Source: Cymbidium sinense
Lineage: Eukaryota > Streptophyta > Magnoliopsida > Asparagales > Orchidaceae
Assembly (NCBI GenBank): GCA_021442155.1
Contig: CM038214.1
Coordinates: 310,837,001-310,901,000, forward strand
Reading direction: 5' to 3'
Length of the DNA stretch: 64,000 nt
Shown here: piece after piece, positions 1 through 12,815 of the stretch
Numbering within the stretch: the first letter of the stretch is position 1
How the letters are laid out: every line of letters starts with the position of its first letter
The notes under the pieces: generated by a model
The model's database searches: none
What the model saw: only the letters and a program-made list of their open reading frames with translations
What the model was told of the DNA's origin: nothing
Position numbers and translations under genes: made by a program

Positions 1-371
1 TACTACAAATTAGCACCTTTGGTACTACAACCTAATTCCCACTTCAAATTTAACAAATTTCATCATGTGATTTATTAAATCAATATTTTATGATTTATAT
101 TAATATAGATTATAGAGCACAATACCATAATATACTAAAACATTTCAAAACATCTTATAACATCCAAAAATGCATCACTACATGCTAAAATATATGATGT
201 TACATTATTCTATAATATATGGCAATATAATATGATTAGGGTCTGGGTTTAGGGTATTCAAATATCTAATAGTCAAGGGAAAGTCTCTTGAAGACATTTC
301 TTTAGCTACCATAACTATGTTAGGATTAGGTCATTCTATGGATCTACTCCTAATGACATCTTTATTCAATG
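1..371. other. A/T-rich flank left of the telomere-like array
   Basis: This non-repetitive A/T-rich sequence has no open reading frame I can support. A few isolated heptamer-like words (for example near 236-255) appear before continuous TTTAGGG repetition starts at about 372. It looks like the left shoulder of the array or the edge of another inserted element. I recognise nothing in it. Confidence 0.6.
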
Positions 372-719
372 TTTAGGGTTTAGGGTTTAGGGATAAGGTT
401 TACTTTTATTTAGGGTTTAGGGTTTAGTATTAGTTTATGGTTTAGGATTTAGGATTTAGGATTTGGGGTTTAGGGTTTAGGGTTTAAGGTTTATGGTTTT
501 AGGTTTTAGGGTTTATGGTTTATGGTTTTAGGGTTTAGGGTTTAGGGTTTAGGGTCTTAGGTTATAAGGTTTAGGGTTTAAGGTTTAGGGTTTAGGGTTT
601 TAGGTTTAGTGTTTAGGGTTTAGGGTTTTTAGGGTTTAAGGTTTAGGGTTTAGGGTTTAGGGTTTAGATTTTAGGTAGGGTTAAAGTTATAGTTAAGGAT
701 TTAGGGTTTCTTTAATAGA
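372..719 (+). repeat. degenerate TTTAGGG tract, first in window
   Basis: Dense tandem TTTAGGG with frequent variants (TTTAAGG, TTTATGG, TTTTAGGG, TTTAGGA) is read on the plus strand. Short runs of perfect heptamers are interspersed, for example around 371-392 and 533-556. The strand asymmetry (G-rich on plus) is the same here as everywhere else in the window. The tract stops where the first glycine-rich RNA-binding protein fragment begins. Confidence 0.93.
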
Positions 720-1166
720 GAAGAAATTCAAATTTAACATTTCTTCTTTTTGATTTCATCATGCAAGTAGCACCCCAAGTTTTCTAAAACACAAGTCATC
801 ACATAGATCAAAAATGAACACCCATAGAGCAAATAAAAAACCCTAGATAATTAGAACCATCTATATTATAAAGACATAGTTCCATAAGCAGCAGATATTG
901 GCCATTCTTTAGTTTTTATAGTTCTCATCAGAACCACCCCCACCTCTCGGGTAGTGGGATCCCAATCATATCTCTAATCTTTCCCTCGCCACCACCATGA
1001 ATGTAACCTCCATCGATTTTCCCAGCTCCATAAACACCCTTTCTCATCACACCTCCATATCCACCGGTACCTCAGATCATTGAAGCTTCTGCCTCTACCT
1101 CGAACGATAGATCTAGACTAAGACTAATTGATGGTGTTGCTTCTGCCATCAAGGTTCTGCCCATTC
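720..1166 (-). pseudogene. glycine-rich RNA-binding protein exon 2 + 3' UTR fragment, copy 1
   Basis: On the minus strand the fragment opens right after CTAAG with codons reading Asn-Gly-Gln-Asn-Leu-Asp-Gly-Arg. This is the last part of the RRM (the NGQxLDGRxITVNxAQSR region) of plant GRP7/8-class RNA-binding proteins. In this copy a stop codon replaces the Gln/Glu of the NxAQ motif. The Gly-rich region follows in broken frames, then a 3' UTR shared with the other copies (key words AACTAGAACC, ATAAAGACA and CATAAGCAGCAGAT on plus). There is no exon 1, promoter or open frame, so it cannot encode a protein. Family assignment is confident because it agrees with better-preserved copies (for example the one ending at 23,168). 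Confidence 0.75.
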
Positions 1167-4100
1167 TTAGTGTTTAAGGTTAGTTTAGGGTTTAGGATTT
1201 AAGGTTTAGGGTTTGGGGTTTAGGTTTTAGGGTTATAGGTTTTAGGGTTTAAGGTTTAGGGTTTAGGGTTTAAAGTATTATGGTTTAGGGTTTAAAGTTT
1301 ATGGTTTAGGGTTTAGGGTTTATGATTTAGGGTTTAGGGTTTTGGGTTTAAGGGTTTAGGTTTTAGGGTTTAGGGTTATAGGTTTAGGGTTGTATGTTTA
1401 GGGTTTAGGGTTTAAGGTTTATGGTTTTAAAATTAAGTTGATAAGTTTTGGTTTATTTTATTTTATTTATTATTTTATTTAGGTTTATTTTTTATTTTAT
1501 TTAAGTTTAGTTTATTTATTTTAGATTTATTTATTTTATTTTAGGTTTTGATTTTAGTTTATTTATTAGGTTTAGGTTTATTTTTAGTTCAATTTATTTT
1601 TATTTTTTTTTAGGTTTATGTTTTCTTTTAAGGTTTAGGCTTAAGTTTTATTTTATTTTGTAGGTTTAGGTTTTAGGTTTTATTTTAAATTTATTTTTAG
1701 GTTTATTTTATTTGTTTAAGTCTTGGTTTAATTTTAGTTTTATTTATTTTATTTAGGTTAGGTCTAGGTTTAGGTTTAGTTTATTATAGGTTTAGATTTA
1801 GGTTTTATTTATTTTAGTTTAGGTTTAGGTTTATTTTTATTTATATATTTTATTTTTATTTTAAGTTTAGGTTTTTTTTAGTTTAGGGTTTAGGATTTAA
1901 TTTTATTTACTTTTAGGTTTTATTTTTAGGTTTATATTTTAGGTTTAGGTTTTTATTTAGTTTTTATTTTATTTTATTTTATGTTTTTTTAAGTTTAATT
2001 TTTATTTTATTTAGTTTTTTATTTTTTAGTTTAGTTTAATCTTTTATTTATTTTATTTTAGATTAGTTTATTTATTATTTTATTTTTATATTTTAAGTTT
2101 AGGTTTTAGTTTTTATTTTATTTTATATTTTTATTTTATTTTGGTTTAGGTATTTTAATTTTTTTTAGGTTTTATTTAGTTTAGGTTTAGGTTTTTGGCC
2201 TTTTAGGGTTTAGGGTTTAGGTTCAGTTTAGGGTTTAAGGTTTAGGGTTTGGGGTTTAGGGTTTAGGGTTTAGGGTTTAAAGTTTAGGGTTTAAGTTTTA
2301 GGTTTAGGGTTGTTGGTTTTAGGGTTTAGGGTTTAGGGTTTAGGGTTTTAGGGTTTAGGGTTTAAGGCTTAGAGTTTAAGATTTTAGGGTTTAGTGTTTA
2401 GGGTTTAGGGTTTAAGGTTTAGGCTTTTAGGGTTTCAAGTTTATGGTTTAGCATTATAAGTTTAGGGTTGTAGGTTTCGAGTTAGTTTTAGTGTTTAGGG
2501 TTTAGTGTTTTTTTTAAATTAGTGAGCGGTAGGTTTAGGTTTATTCAGTTTATTTTTTAGTTTTTTTAATTTATTTTATTTTTTATTTTTATATATGCTT
2601 ATTTTTTATTTTTATTTATTTCAGTTTATTTATTTTAGTTTATTCATTTTAGTTTAGATTATTTTTTTAGTTTTCTTTTATGTTTAAGTTTATTTTTTGT
2701 TGAGTTTTATTTTTATTTTATTTTTAGGTTTAGGTTTAGGTTTTTAGTTTAATTTTTTAGGTTTAGGTTTTAGGTTTTTATTTTAGGTTTATTTTTAGGT
2801 TAAATTTTTTAGTTCAGGTTTAGTTTTTATTTCTTTTTAGTTTATTTTATTTTATTTAGTTTTTTTTTCACATTTAGGTTTAGGTTTTATTTCTTTTAGT
2901 TTAGGTTTAGGTTTATTTAATTTTGTTTATTTAATTTTTTATTTTATGTTTAAATTTTTTTAGTTTAGGGTTTAGGTTTTATTTATTATTTATTTTTACA
3001 TTTTATTTTTAGGTTTATCTTTTAGGTTTAGGTTTTTATTTACTTTTTATTTTATTTTATTTTAGGTTTATTTAATTATTATTTTACATTTAGTTTTTAG
3101 TTTATTTAGGATTTTTATTCTTAGGTTAATTTTATTTTTTTAGTTTACTTTAAGATTTCATTTATTTTCTTTTAATTTTTTAAATTTTTTAGTTTATTTT
3201 ATTTTTATGTTTATGTTTAAGTTTTAGTTTAGGTTTTTATTTTAATTTATTTTATTAATTTTATTTTGGTTTATGTTTTAGTTATGTTATTATTTTATTT
3301 AGTTTAAGTTTAGGTTTTAGGTTTTTTTTTAGGGTTTAGGTTTTATGGTTTAGTTTAGAGTTTTAGGTTTAGGGTTTTAAGTTTAGGGTTTAGGGTTTAG
3401 GGTTAGACTTAGGGTTAGGGTTTAGAGTTTAGTGTTTATTTAGGGTTTAGGATTTTGAGGTTTAGGTTTGGTTTAGGGTTTAGGGATAACTTAGGTTTAG
3501 GGTTTAAATTTAGGTTAGTTTAGGGTTTAGGTTTAGCATTTAAGTTTAGGAGTTTAGGTTTAGGTTTAGGTTTAGGGTTTAGGGTTAGATAGGGTTAGGG
3601 TTTAGGTTTTGTTAGTTTAGGTTTAGTGTTTAGTTTAGTTTTAGGGTTTAGTTTAGGTTTGTAGGTTTAGGGTTTATGGTTTAGGTTTAAGATTTAGGTT
3701 TAGGTTTAGGTTTAGGGTTTAGGATTTTTAAATTAAAGCAGTGGTTTGTTTATTTAGCTTTTTTATTTATTTAGTTAATTTTAATTTTAATTTATTTTGT
3801 CTCATTTTTTAATTTTATTTAGTTTAGTTTATTTATTTTAGGTTTACTTATTTTAGTTTTTTATTTTAGTATATTTTTTAGGTTTAGGTTTGGGTTTAGG
3901 TTTATCTTTTATTTGAGTTTTATTATTTTATTTTTTAGGTTTAGGTTTTTTTTTATTTTAAGTTTAGGTTTAGGTTTTTTTAGTTTATTTTTATTTTAGT
4001 TATTTTATTTTTTTTAGTTTAGTTTAGGTTTTTATTTGTTTTATTTTAGTTTATTTTTATTTTTTTGTTTTATTTTATTTTTAGGTTTAGGTTTTGGTTT

Positions 4101-7100
4101 AGGTTTTTATTTTATTTAATTTTTTATTTTATTTAGTTTTAGGTTTCTTATTTATTTTGTTATCAGGTTTTATTTCATTTAGGTTTAGGTTTTAAGGTAT
4201 TTATGATTTAGGGTTGAGGGTTTAGGGTTTAGGGTTCGAATTTAGGGCTTAGGGTTTAGGGTATAATGTTTAGGCTTTAGGATTTAAGGTTTTGAGGGTT
4301 TAGGGTTTAGGGTTTAGGATTAGCTTAGGCTTTAGGGTTAGTTCAGGGTTTATGGTTTAGGCTTTAAGATTTAGAGATTTTAGGGTGTAGGGTTAGGGTT
4401 TAGGGTTTAGGGTCTAGGGTTTAGGGTTTAGGGATAATTTAGGGGTTAGGGTTTTTTAGGGTTTAGGGGTTTTTTTAAAGTAAGTAAACCAGTAGGTTTA
4501 GGTTTATAGTTTATTTAGTTTAATTTTATTTATTTCATTTTATTTTAGGTTTATTTATTTTAATTTAGGTTTTATTTTAGTTTATTTTAAGATTAGGTTT
4601 AGGTTTATGCTTATTTTTAGTTTAGTTTATTTTATTTTATTTTTAGGTTTAGGTTTTATTTATTATTTTTAGGTTTAGGTTAAGGATTTTATTTTATTTA
4701 TTTAGTTTTAGGTTTTTAAGTTTTTAAGGTTCAGGGTTTAGGGTTTTAGGTTTTGGGATTAGGGTTTAGATTTAGAATTAGTTTAATGTTTAGGCTTTAA
4801 ACTTTATAGTTTAGGTTAACATTTATAGTTAGTTTAGGTTTAAACTTTAGTTTTTAGGTTTAAGTTTAAGTTTTAGAGTTTAGGTTTAGGGTTTAGGTTT
4901 AGGGTTTAGGTTTAGGGTTTAGGGTTTAGGGTTTAGTTTAGGGTTTAGGTTTTAGGGTTTAGGGTTTAGAGTTAATTTTAGAGTTTAGGGTTTAAGGTTA
5001 AGTTTTTTATATTTTTTATTATTTATTTTTTTTATTTAGGGTTTAGGTTTTAAGGTTTTTTGTGTTTGGGTATAGGTTAAGTTTGTAGGTTTAGGTTTAG
5101 ATTAGCTTTAGGGTTTAGTTTAGGGTTAGTTTTAGTGTTTTAGGTTTAGATTTGGTTGTTTAGGTTTTTGTTTTTTTTAAATTTAGGTTTTGGTTTGTAG
5201 TTTATTTAGTTAATTTTTAATTAATTAATTAATTTTTTTTTAGGTTTATTTTAATTTATATTTAGTTTATTTTATTTTAGTTTAGGTTTTTTATTTTAGT
5301 TTATTTTTTTGGTTTAGGTTTAGGTTTATGTTTATTATTAGTTTAGTTTTATTTTTATTTTATTTTTTAGGTTTAGGTTTTATTTTTTTTTTTAGGTTTA
5401 TGTTTAGATTTTTATTTTATTTTTTTAGGTTTAGGTTTTAGGTTTTTATTTTAGGTTTACTTTTAAGTTTTATTTTTTGAGGTTTATGTTTATTTTTAGT
5501 TTATTTTATTTATTTAATTTAGGGTTTTGGTTTAGGTTTTATTTATTTTAGTTTAGTTTATGTTAGTTTAGGTTTAAGTTTATTTTATTTTATTTATTTT
5601 AGGGGTTTTTTTTTAGTTTAGGGTTTAGGTTTTATTTTTATTTAATTTTCAGGTTTTATTTTTAGGTTTATTTTTTAGGTTTAGCTTTTTATTTTGTTAT
5701 TATTTTATTTTATTTTAGGTTTATTTTATTTTTATTTTACATTTAGCTTTTATGTGATTTTGGTTTTTATTTTTATGTTTATTTTATTTTTTATTTTAGT
5801 TTAGGTTTTTATTTATTTTATTTTAGTTTGGTTTTTAATTTTTATTTTATTTTATTTTTATGTTTAGGTTTAGGTTTAGGTTTATGTTTTAGTTTAGGTT
5901 TTATTTTATTTATTTATTTTATTTAGGATTAGGTTTTTTATTTATTTTATTTTTAGGTTTTATTTAGTTTAGGTTTAGGATTTTAGGTTTTAGGGTTTAG
6001 GGTTTAGGGTTTAGGTTTTAGGGTTTATGGTTTTAGGGTTTAGGGTTTAGGGTTTAGGATTTGGGGTTTAATGTTCAGGCTTTAGGGTTTAAGGTGTTTT
6101 AATTAAGTAAATCGGTTGGTTTTGGTTTATTTAGTTTATTTTATTTTTTTATTTTATTTTTTTTTTATTTAGTTTAGTTTATTTATTTTAGGTTTATATT
6201 TTAGTTTAGGTTTTTTTATTTATTTTTTAGGTTTAGTTTTAGGTTTATGCTTATTTTTAATTTAGTTTTATTTTTTTATTTTTTTAGGTTTAGTGTTTAT
6301 TTCTTATTTTTTAGGTTTAGGTTTATGTTTTCATTTTATTTTTTTTATTTAGGTTTAGGATTTTATTTTAGGTTTATTTTAGGTTTATTATTTAGTTTAG
6401 GTTTAGGGTTATTTTAGTTTAATTTAATTTATTTAGTTTAGGGTTTTGGTTTAATTTATTTTAGGTTTAGGTTTAGGTTTTATTTATTTTAGTTTAGTTT
6501 ATTTTAGTTTAGGTTTAGGTTTATTTTGTTTTGTTTATTTTAGGTTTAGGTTTAGGTTTTATATTTTACTTATTTTAGGTTTAATTTTTGGGTTTAGATT
6601 TTTATTTAGTTTTTATTTTAATTTTATTAAGGTTTATTTTATTTTTATTTTAAGTATAGTTTTTATTTTATTTAGGTTTCTTATTTTTAGATTTATTTTA
6701 TTTTTTGGTTTAGTTTAGGTTTTTATTTATTTCATTTTAGTTTAATTTTTTTTTTTATTTTACTTTTACTTGAGTTTTAGGTTTAGGTTTTGTTTGATTT
6801 TATTTTTTTATTTATTTAGGTTTTTATTTATTTATTTTATTTTTTGGTTTCATTTAGTTTAGGTTTTATTTTGATTTTAGGGTTTAGGGTTTTGGGTTTA
6901 GGTTTAGGGTTTTAGTTTAGGGTTTAGGGTTTAGGTTTAGGTTTTAGGATTTAGGGTTTAGGGTTTAGGGTTTAGGTTTAGGGTTTAGGTTTAGTTTGGT
7001 TTAGGGTTTAGTTTAGGATTTAGGGTTAGTTTTGGGTTTAGGGTTTAGGGTTAGGGTTTTATTTTTTATTTTATTTTTCAAATAAATAAACTCATTAGTT

Positions 7101-7994
7101 TAGTTTATTTAGTTTATTTTATATTTTAGTTTATTTTATTATTTATTTTATTTTGGTTTAGTTTAGTTAATTTTTAGGTTTATTTATTTTATTTTAGGTT
7201 TTAGTTTTAGATTTAGGTTTAGGTTCGTTTATTTTATTATATTTTTTTAGATTTAAGTTTTTTTATTTTTAGGTTTAGGTTTAGGTCTTTATTTTATTTT
7301 TTTAGGTTTAGGTTTAGGTTTTTATTTTAGGTTTATTTTTAGGTTTTATTTTTTAGTTTAGGTTTTAGTTTAATTTATTTTATTTAGGGTTTAGGTTATT
7401 ATTTAGGTTTAGTTTATTTTAGGTTGAGGTTTAGGTTTTATTTATTTTAGTTTAGGTTTGGTTTATTTTTTATTTTAGGTTTAGGTGTTTTTTAGTTAAG
7501 GGTTTAGGTTTTATTCTTTATTTATTTTAGGTTTTATTATTTTTTAGGTGTTTTTTAGTTTTATTTTATTTTATTTAGTTTATCTTATTTTTATTTTAGG
7601 TCTAGTTTTTATTTCATATAGGTTTTTTATTTTTTAGTTTAGTTTAGGTTTTTATTTATTTTATTCTAGTTTAGTTTTATTTTTTATTTTATTTTCTTTT
7701 TAGTTTTAGGTTTAGGTGTTGGTTTTTATTTTATTTTGTTTTATTTTATTTTATTTTGAATTAGGATTTTTTTAATTATTTTAATTTTAGATTTTATTTA
7801 GTTTAGGTTTAGGTTTTTAGCTTTTTAGGGTTTTCATTTTATGGTTTAGGGTTAGTTGAGGGTTTAGGGTTTGGGGTTTAGGGTTTAAGGTTTAGGGTTT
7901 AGGTTTTAAGGTTAAGGGTTTAGAATTTAGGGTTTAGGTTTAGGTTTTCGATCTACGATTCTGGTTTTAGTTTAGGATTTAGGGTTTTTCATTT
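1167..7994 (+). repeat. higher-order telomere-like array, units without gene fragment
   Basis: Seven consecutive units each pair a TTTAGGG-type tract with an A/T-rich block. The blocks open with the AAATTAAG-like marker or its relics near 1,426, 2,511, 3,729, 4,475, 5,177, 6,098 and 7,080, spaced about 0.7-1.2 kb. They run in a similar internal order and usually close with TTTAGGTTTAGG(TTTTTAGC). The intervening tracts are about 1,167-1,425, 2,200-2,510, 3,325-3,728, 4,200-4,470, 4,715-5,170, 5,975-6,095 and 6,870-7,075, with a final tract at 7,835-7,994. There are no genes. Long T-rich open stretches are low-complexity artefacts. Confidence 0.85.
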
Positions 7995-8433
7995 TTTTTA
8001 ACATAGAACAAATTCACATTGATTTCTTCTTTGATTTCATCCAAACACAAGTTTTCTAAGACACAAGAGATGACATAGATAAAAATTGTTCATACATAGA
8101 GCAAATTAGAAACCCAAGATAACTAGAACCATCTCTATTGTAAAAATAGTTCCATAAGCAGCAGAGCGGATCAGCTGTTCTTCAATTTCTCCAGTTCCCA
8201 TCAGGACCACCCAGGCCTCTCGAGTAGTGGCATCCACCATCATATCCCCGATCTCTCCCGCTGCCACCACCACCAGGCATCGTGGTCGCTCCTCTTGCCT
8301 CCATAATTGCTTTATGACCACCTCCATATCCATCCTTTATGGATTCCCCACCACACTATTAACCACCGCCTCGCCTTCCTCCACCTTGGATGAGGCGGTT
8401 GTGGTGATGTTCACTATCAAGGTTCTCCCCACT
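7995..8433 (-). pseudogene. glycine-rich RNA-binding protein exon 2 + 3' UTR fragment, copy 2
   Basis: The fragment has the same architecture and orientation as the other copies. The 3' UTR lies on the left (about 7,999-8,190) and the Gly-rich coding part on the right. The exon start reads Ser-Gly-Glu-Asn-Leu-Asp before the frame is lost. The Gly-rich stretch is open for about 75 codons in a shifted frame (8,106-8,333), which gives a Val/Met/Glu-rich peptide that is not the ancestral product. It lies between a TTTAGGG tract and an intron-position leader. Confidence 0.72.
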
Positions 8434-10455
8434 CATAGGATTTATGTTTATTGGGTTTTAAGGTTTATGTTAATTTTTAGTATATTTAGTTTCTTTAGGT
8501 TTAGGTTTAGGTTTGTTTGTGGCTTTTGGGATTAGGTATGGTTTAGGGTTTAGGGTTTAGGGTTTTAGGGTTTATGATTTAGGTTTAGGGTTTTAGTTAG
8601 TTTAGGTTGTTTTAGAGTTTAGGATTAGGGTTTAGGGTTTAGGGTTAGTTTAGGTTTAGATTTAGTGTTTAGGCTTTAGGGTTTAGTTTTGAGGTTTAGG
8701 GTTTTGAGGTTTAGGGTTTAGGGTTTAGGATTAGTTTAGGTTTAGGTTTAGCTTTAGGTTCTTTAGGGTTTAGGTTTAGGTTATTTAGGTTTAGGTTTAA
8801 GTTTGGTTTTTTAGGGTTTAGGTTTAGGGTTTAGGTTTATTTATAAGTTTAAAATTTAAAATTTCGATAGGTTTAGGTTTATTTAGTTTATTTTTCACTT
8901 ATTTTAGTTTATTTTATTTTATATTTTTATTTAGGTTTATTTTTTATTTTTATTTAGTTTAGTTTATTTATTGGGTTTATTTACTTTAGTTTAGGTTTTT
9001 TATTTTACTTTATCTTTTAGGTTTACATTTAAGTTTATGTTTGCTTTTTTAATTTAGTTTTATTTTTATTTTATTTTTTATTTTTAGGTTCAAGTTTAGG
9101 TTTTAATTTTATTTTTTTATGTTTAGGTTTTAGGTTTTTATTTTAGGATTTTTATAGGTTTTTATTAGTTTAGGTATAGGTTTATTTTAGTTTATTTTAT
9201 TTTATTTAGTTTAGGGTTTAGGTTTAGGTTTAGGTTTTATTTATTTTAGTTTTGTTTATTTAGTTTAGGCTTAGGTTTATTTTATTTTGTTTATGTAGGT
9301 TTTGGTTTTTTTTTAGTTTAGGCTTTTTTTAGTTTAGTGTTTAGGTTTTATTTTATTTATTTTTAGGATTTATTTTTAGGTTTATTTTTTAAGTTTACGT
9401 TTTTATTTAGTTTTTATTTTATTTTTATGTTTATTTAATTTTTATTTTATGTTTAGTTTTTATTTTATTTATTTAGGTTTTTTATTTTTTGGTTTATTTT
9501 ATTTTTTTTTTTAGTTTAGTTTAGGATTTTATTTATTTATTTTTAGTTTAGTTTTTATTTTTTATTTTTTTATTATTGTATTTAGGTTTAGGTTTTATTT
9601 ATTTATTTTATTTTTAGGTTTTATTTAGTTTAGGTTTAGCTTTTTAGGTTTTTAGAGTTTAGGGTTTAGGGTTTAGGGTTTGGGGTTTCAGATTTAGGCT
9701 TTAGGTTTGCAGATTTTTTAGGGTTTAGGGTTTAGGGTTTCAGGGTTTAGGGTTTAGGGTTGTAGGTTTAGGGATCAAGGTTTAGGGTTTAAGGTTAATT
9801 TTAGGGTTTAGGGTTTAGAGCTAAGGTTATTTTTTAATTTTTTTAAATTTTTTTATTTTTTTTTAAATTAAGTAAACTCGTATGTTTAGGTTTATTTAGT
9901 TTACTTTTTATTTATTTTGTTTATTTTATTTTTCATTTTATTTAGGTTTATTTTATTTTATTTAGTTTAGTTTGTATATTTTAGGTTTATTTATTATAGT
10001 TTAGGTTTTTATTTTAGTTTATTTTTTTAGGTTTAGGATTATTTTTTTAGTTTAGTTTTATTTTTATTTTATTTTCTTAGGTTTAGGTTTTATTTTTTAT
10101 TTTTAGGTTTAGGTTTAGGTTTATGTTTTATTTTTTAGTTTAGGAATAGGTTTATTTTTAATTTATTTTATTTTATTTAGGGTTTAGGTTTAGGTTTAGG
10201 TTATGTTTATTTTAGGTTAGGTTTAGGTTTAGTTTATTTTAGTTTAGCTTATTTTAGTTTAGGTTTATGTTTATTTTAATTTTATTTTAGGTTTAGGTTT
10301 TTTTTTTAGTTTTTGGTTTAGGTTTTATTTATTATTTATTTTTAGGTTTTATTTTTAGATTTATTTTTTAGGTTTAGGATTTTATTTTTTATTTTATATT
10401 ATTTTTGGTTTATTTTATTTTTATTTTAGGTTTAGTTTTTATTTTATTTATGTAA
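8434..10455 (+). repeat. telomere-like tracts and two A/T blocks
   Basis: A tract rich in TTTAGG hexamers and heptamers (8,434-8,855) starts with the conserved leader that follows every complete gene fragment (TTAGG/TTTATTGGGTTTTAAGG-like). An A/T block (about 8,856-9,640), a TTTAGGG tract (about 9,640-9,860) and a second A/T block then follow. The second block opens with the AAATTAAGTAAAC marker at about 9,864. It is interrupted at about 10,455 by the RTE element and resumes at about 13,453. Confidence 0.85.
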
Positions 10456-10622
10456 AACTTATCGAATTAATCATGACATGAATCGTTTAAAACATTGTGT
10501 TAATTCTAGGAGTCCAGGAAAGCGACTCATTATATGGCTGAATATAGTGAAAAAAATGTACAAGGGCATGCATCGGCCTTTGGGTCATTTTAAATAAGCA
10601 AGGGTTCCCGTATTATGGATGG

Positions 10623-11033
10623 ATGATGGCAAAGAAGTTAGTCCATGAAACTAGAATTAGGTTAGAAACTTGGAATATAGGTACTCTTATAGGTAAACTA
10701 ATGGAATTAATAGATATTATGGTTCATAGGAAGATACATATTTTATGTATTGAAGAAACTAAATGGGTTAGGGAGAAAGCCATGGAGATTGATAGTTTAG
10801 GTTTTAAACTTTGGTATTTAGGTAGAAGTCAAATTAGAAATGGCATAGGTGTGATTATAGATAAAAGTTTGAAGGATAATGTTATAAATATTAATAGATG
10901 CAGAGATAGAATTATAGCTTTAAAGATTGTTGATACTAAGATTATCAATGTCATAAGTGTTTATGCTCCCCAAGTAGGTTTGGATGTAGGCTCAAAAGAA
11001 AGATTTTGGAATGAATTAGAGGGATTAATATAA
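10623..11033 (+). pseudogene. RTE endonuclease (APE-like) fragment
   Basis: A 136-codon open piece carries the N-terminal half of an apurinic/apyrimidinic-like endonuclease. Visible motifs are Thr-Trp-Asn-Ile-Gly-Thr-Leu near residue 15, Cys-Ile-Glu-Glu-Thr-Lys-Trp near residue 42 (the catalytic Glu region), Asn-Gly-Ile-Gly-Val-Ile near 74, and Ser-Val-Tyr-Ala-Pro-Gln-Val-Gly near 114. In RTE elements this domain nicks the target DNA for target-primed reverse transcription. The frame ends at TAA. The C-terminal half (the HGHVG-like region about 11,080-11,100 and the DFA region near 11,160) continues in other frames. It is non-functional as it stands. Confidence 0.85.
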
Positions 11034-11840
11034 AAGATACCTCTTAAATAAAAAGTATTTATTGAAGGATATTTAAATGGACATGTTGGTAGAGTGGTAG
11101 ATTTTAAAAGTATTCATGGTGGTTATAGATTTGGAGTGCCTGAAGAAGGTAGGACTATATTAGATTTTGCTTTTGCTATAATTTTGTAATTGCTACTACA
11201 TTATTTAAGAAAGAGATGAACATATTATTACTTATAAAATGGATCTAGTAAAACCTGATTGATTATTTTCTAATAAGAAAAATAGATCATTTAGATTGTA
11301 AAGGTTGTAAGGTCATTCCAAGTAAAAATTTAAATACCCAACATCGATTATTATTCTTAGATTTTAAGATGAAAGATTGGAAGATAAAAAATAAATCAAA
11401 TTATTATCTTAGGATTAGATGTAAAAGCACTAATAAAAATATTTCTAAGAGCTTAAAATATTTCTAAGAGCAAGCTACAAGAGCTTAAAATTTAGGATGT
11501 TCATAAGGAAGCTAATGTTATGTGAGAAAATGTAGCAAGTGAAATTAAGTAAGTTTTAAAAATGTGCTTGCAGAATCAAAAAGAAAAGCTTCTTTTAATT
11601 AAAATAGTTGGTGGTGGAGTCGAATATGAAAGAAAGATAAAAATAAAAGTGTTGTTATAAAACTTGGTTTAGATGTAAAACTGGAGAATTTGGAAAAATA
11701 TATAAATTATGTAGAGATTCTAAGAAAGTAATATATGATGCAAAAAATTTAGCTTTTAGTGTTTATACAATAGATTAGATACCAAAGAAGGTGAAAGATG
11801 TATGCATAAGTTAGCTAACCAGATAGAGAAGTAAAGATCT

Positions 11841-12815
11841 ATGGCGAGGTGTATTAAGGATGAAAATCATAAAGTGCCTTTCTTAAAAAAGAATATTGAA
11901 AATAGGTGGATGAGGTATTTTGATAAACTTTTCAATGGAAAATCTAAAAATATGATTAATTTTAACAACCTTAATACTTTAAACAAAAATAGAGAATTTA
12001 ATTTTATCATCGTATTAGTAAATCTGAAGTTAGAAAAGCGTTAAAGAAAATGAAATGTGAAAAAATAGTAGGACCTGATGATATTCCAATAGAAGTGTGG
12101 AAATGTTTAGGAGATCAAAGAATTTCTTGGCTTACAAATCTTTTTAATGTTATTTTAAAGACTAAAAAGATGCCAGATAAGTGGAGAAAGAGTTTGTAGA
12201 TTCCTATATTTTATAATAAAGGTGATGCACAAGAGTGTGAAAATTATAGAAAAATTAAGTTAATGTGTCACACATTAAAATTATGGGAGAGAGTAATTGA
12301 GCATAGGTTACGATGTGATACAAAAGTTTCTCACAATCAATTTGGTTTCATGCCAGGTAGATCTACTAAAGATACTATACATTTGTTAAGAGGTTTGATG
12401 GGGAAGTATAGAAAAAGCAAGGAGGATCTACATATGATATTTATTGATTTAGAGAAAGGTTATGATAAAGTTTGAAGAGTTGTTCTTTGGAGAGTTCTAG
12501 AAAATAAAGGAGTTAATATAAGTTATATTCAATTCATTAGGGATATGTATACTAGAGCTATTACTTGTGTCTAAACACAAGGAGGATTGACAAAATATTT
12601 TCCTATTTCAGTTGGATTACATCAAGGATTAGCTTTAAGCCCTTATCTTTTTGCTTTAGTTATGGATGTTCTTACTAGGCATTTACGGAAGATGTATCTT
12701 GGTGTATGCTTTTCTGACATTCTTCTTATTGATAAGACTAGAGGGAGTCCAAGAATTATGGAGGTCAACCTTAGAGTCAATGATTTTGTTTAAGTAGATC
12801 AAAAGAATATATGGA
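11841..12815 (+). pseudogene. RTE reverse transcriptase remnant
   Basis: The RT domain is readable in three frames. An early part sits near 12,030-12,240 (Gly-Pro-Asp-Asp-Ile-Pro region). [11 protein letters not shown] lies near 12,340, followed by Phe-Ile-Asp-Leu-Glu-Lys-Gly-Tyr-Asp near 12,440 (motif A) and Gly-Leu-His-Gln-Gly-Leu-Ala-Leu-Ser-Pro-Tyr near 12,615 (motif B). The catalytic box is Phe-Ser-Asp-Ile-Leu-Leu-Ile-Asp at about 12,710-12,735. The family normally has Phe-Ala-Asp-Asp here, so one of the two catalytic Asp residues is missing. In-frame stops at about 12,473 and 12,572 also break it. Confidence 0.87.

Noticed and set aside
8227..8535. Plus-strand open frames over GRP copies (also 14,147-14,359, 16,881-17,141, 59,183-59,404)
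   Set aside because: They are antisense shadows of Gly/Tyr/Ser codons, and the true coding sense is minus.
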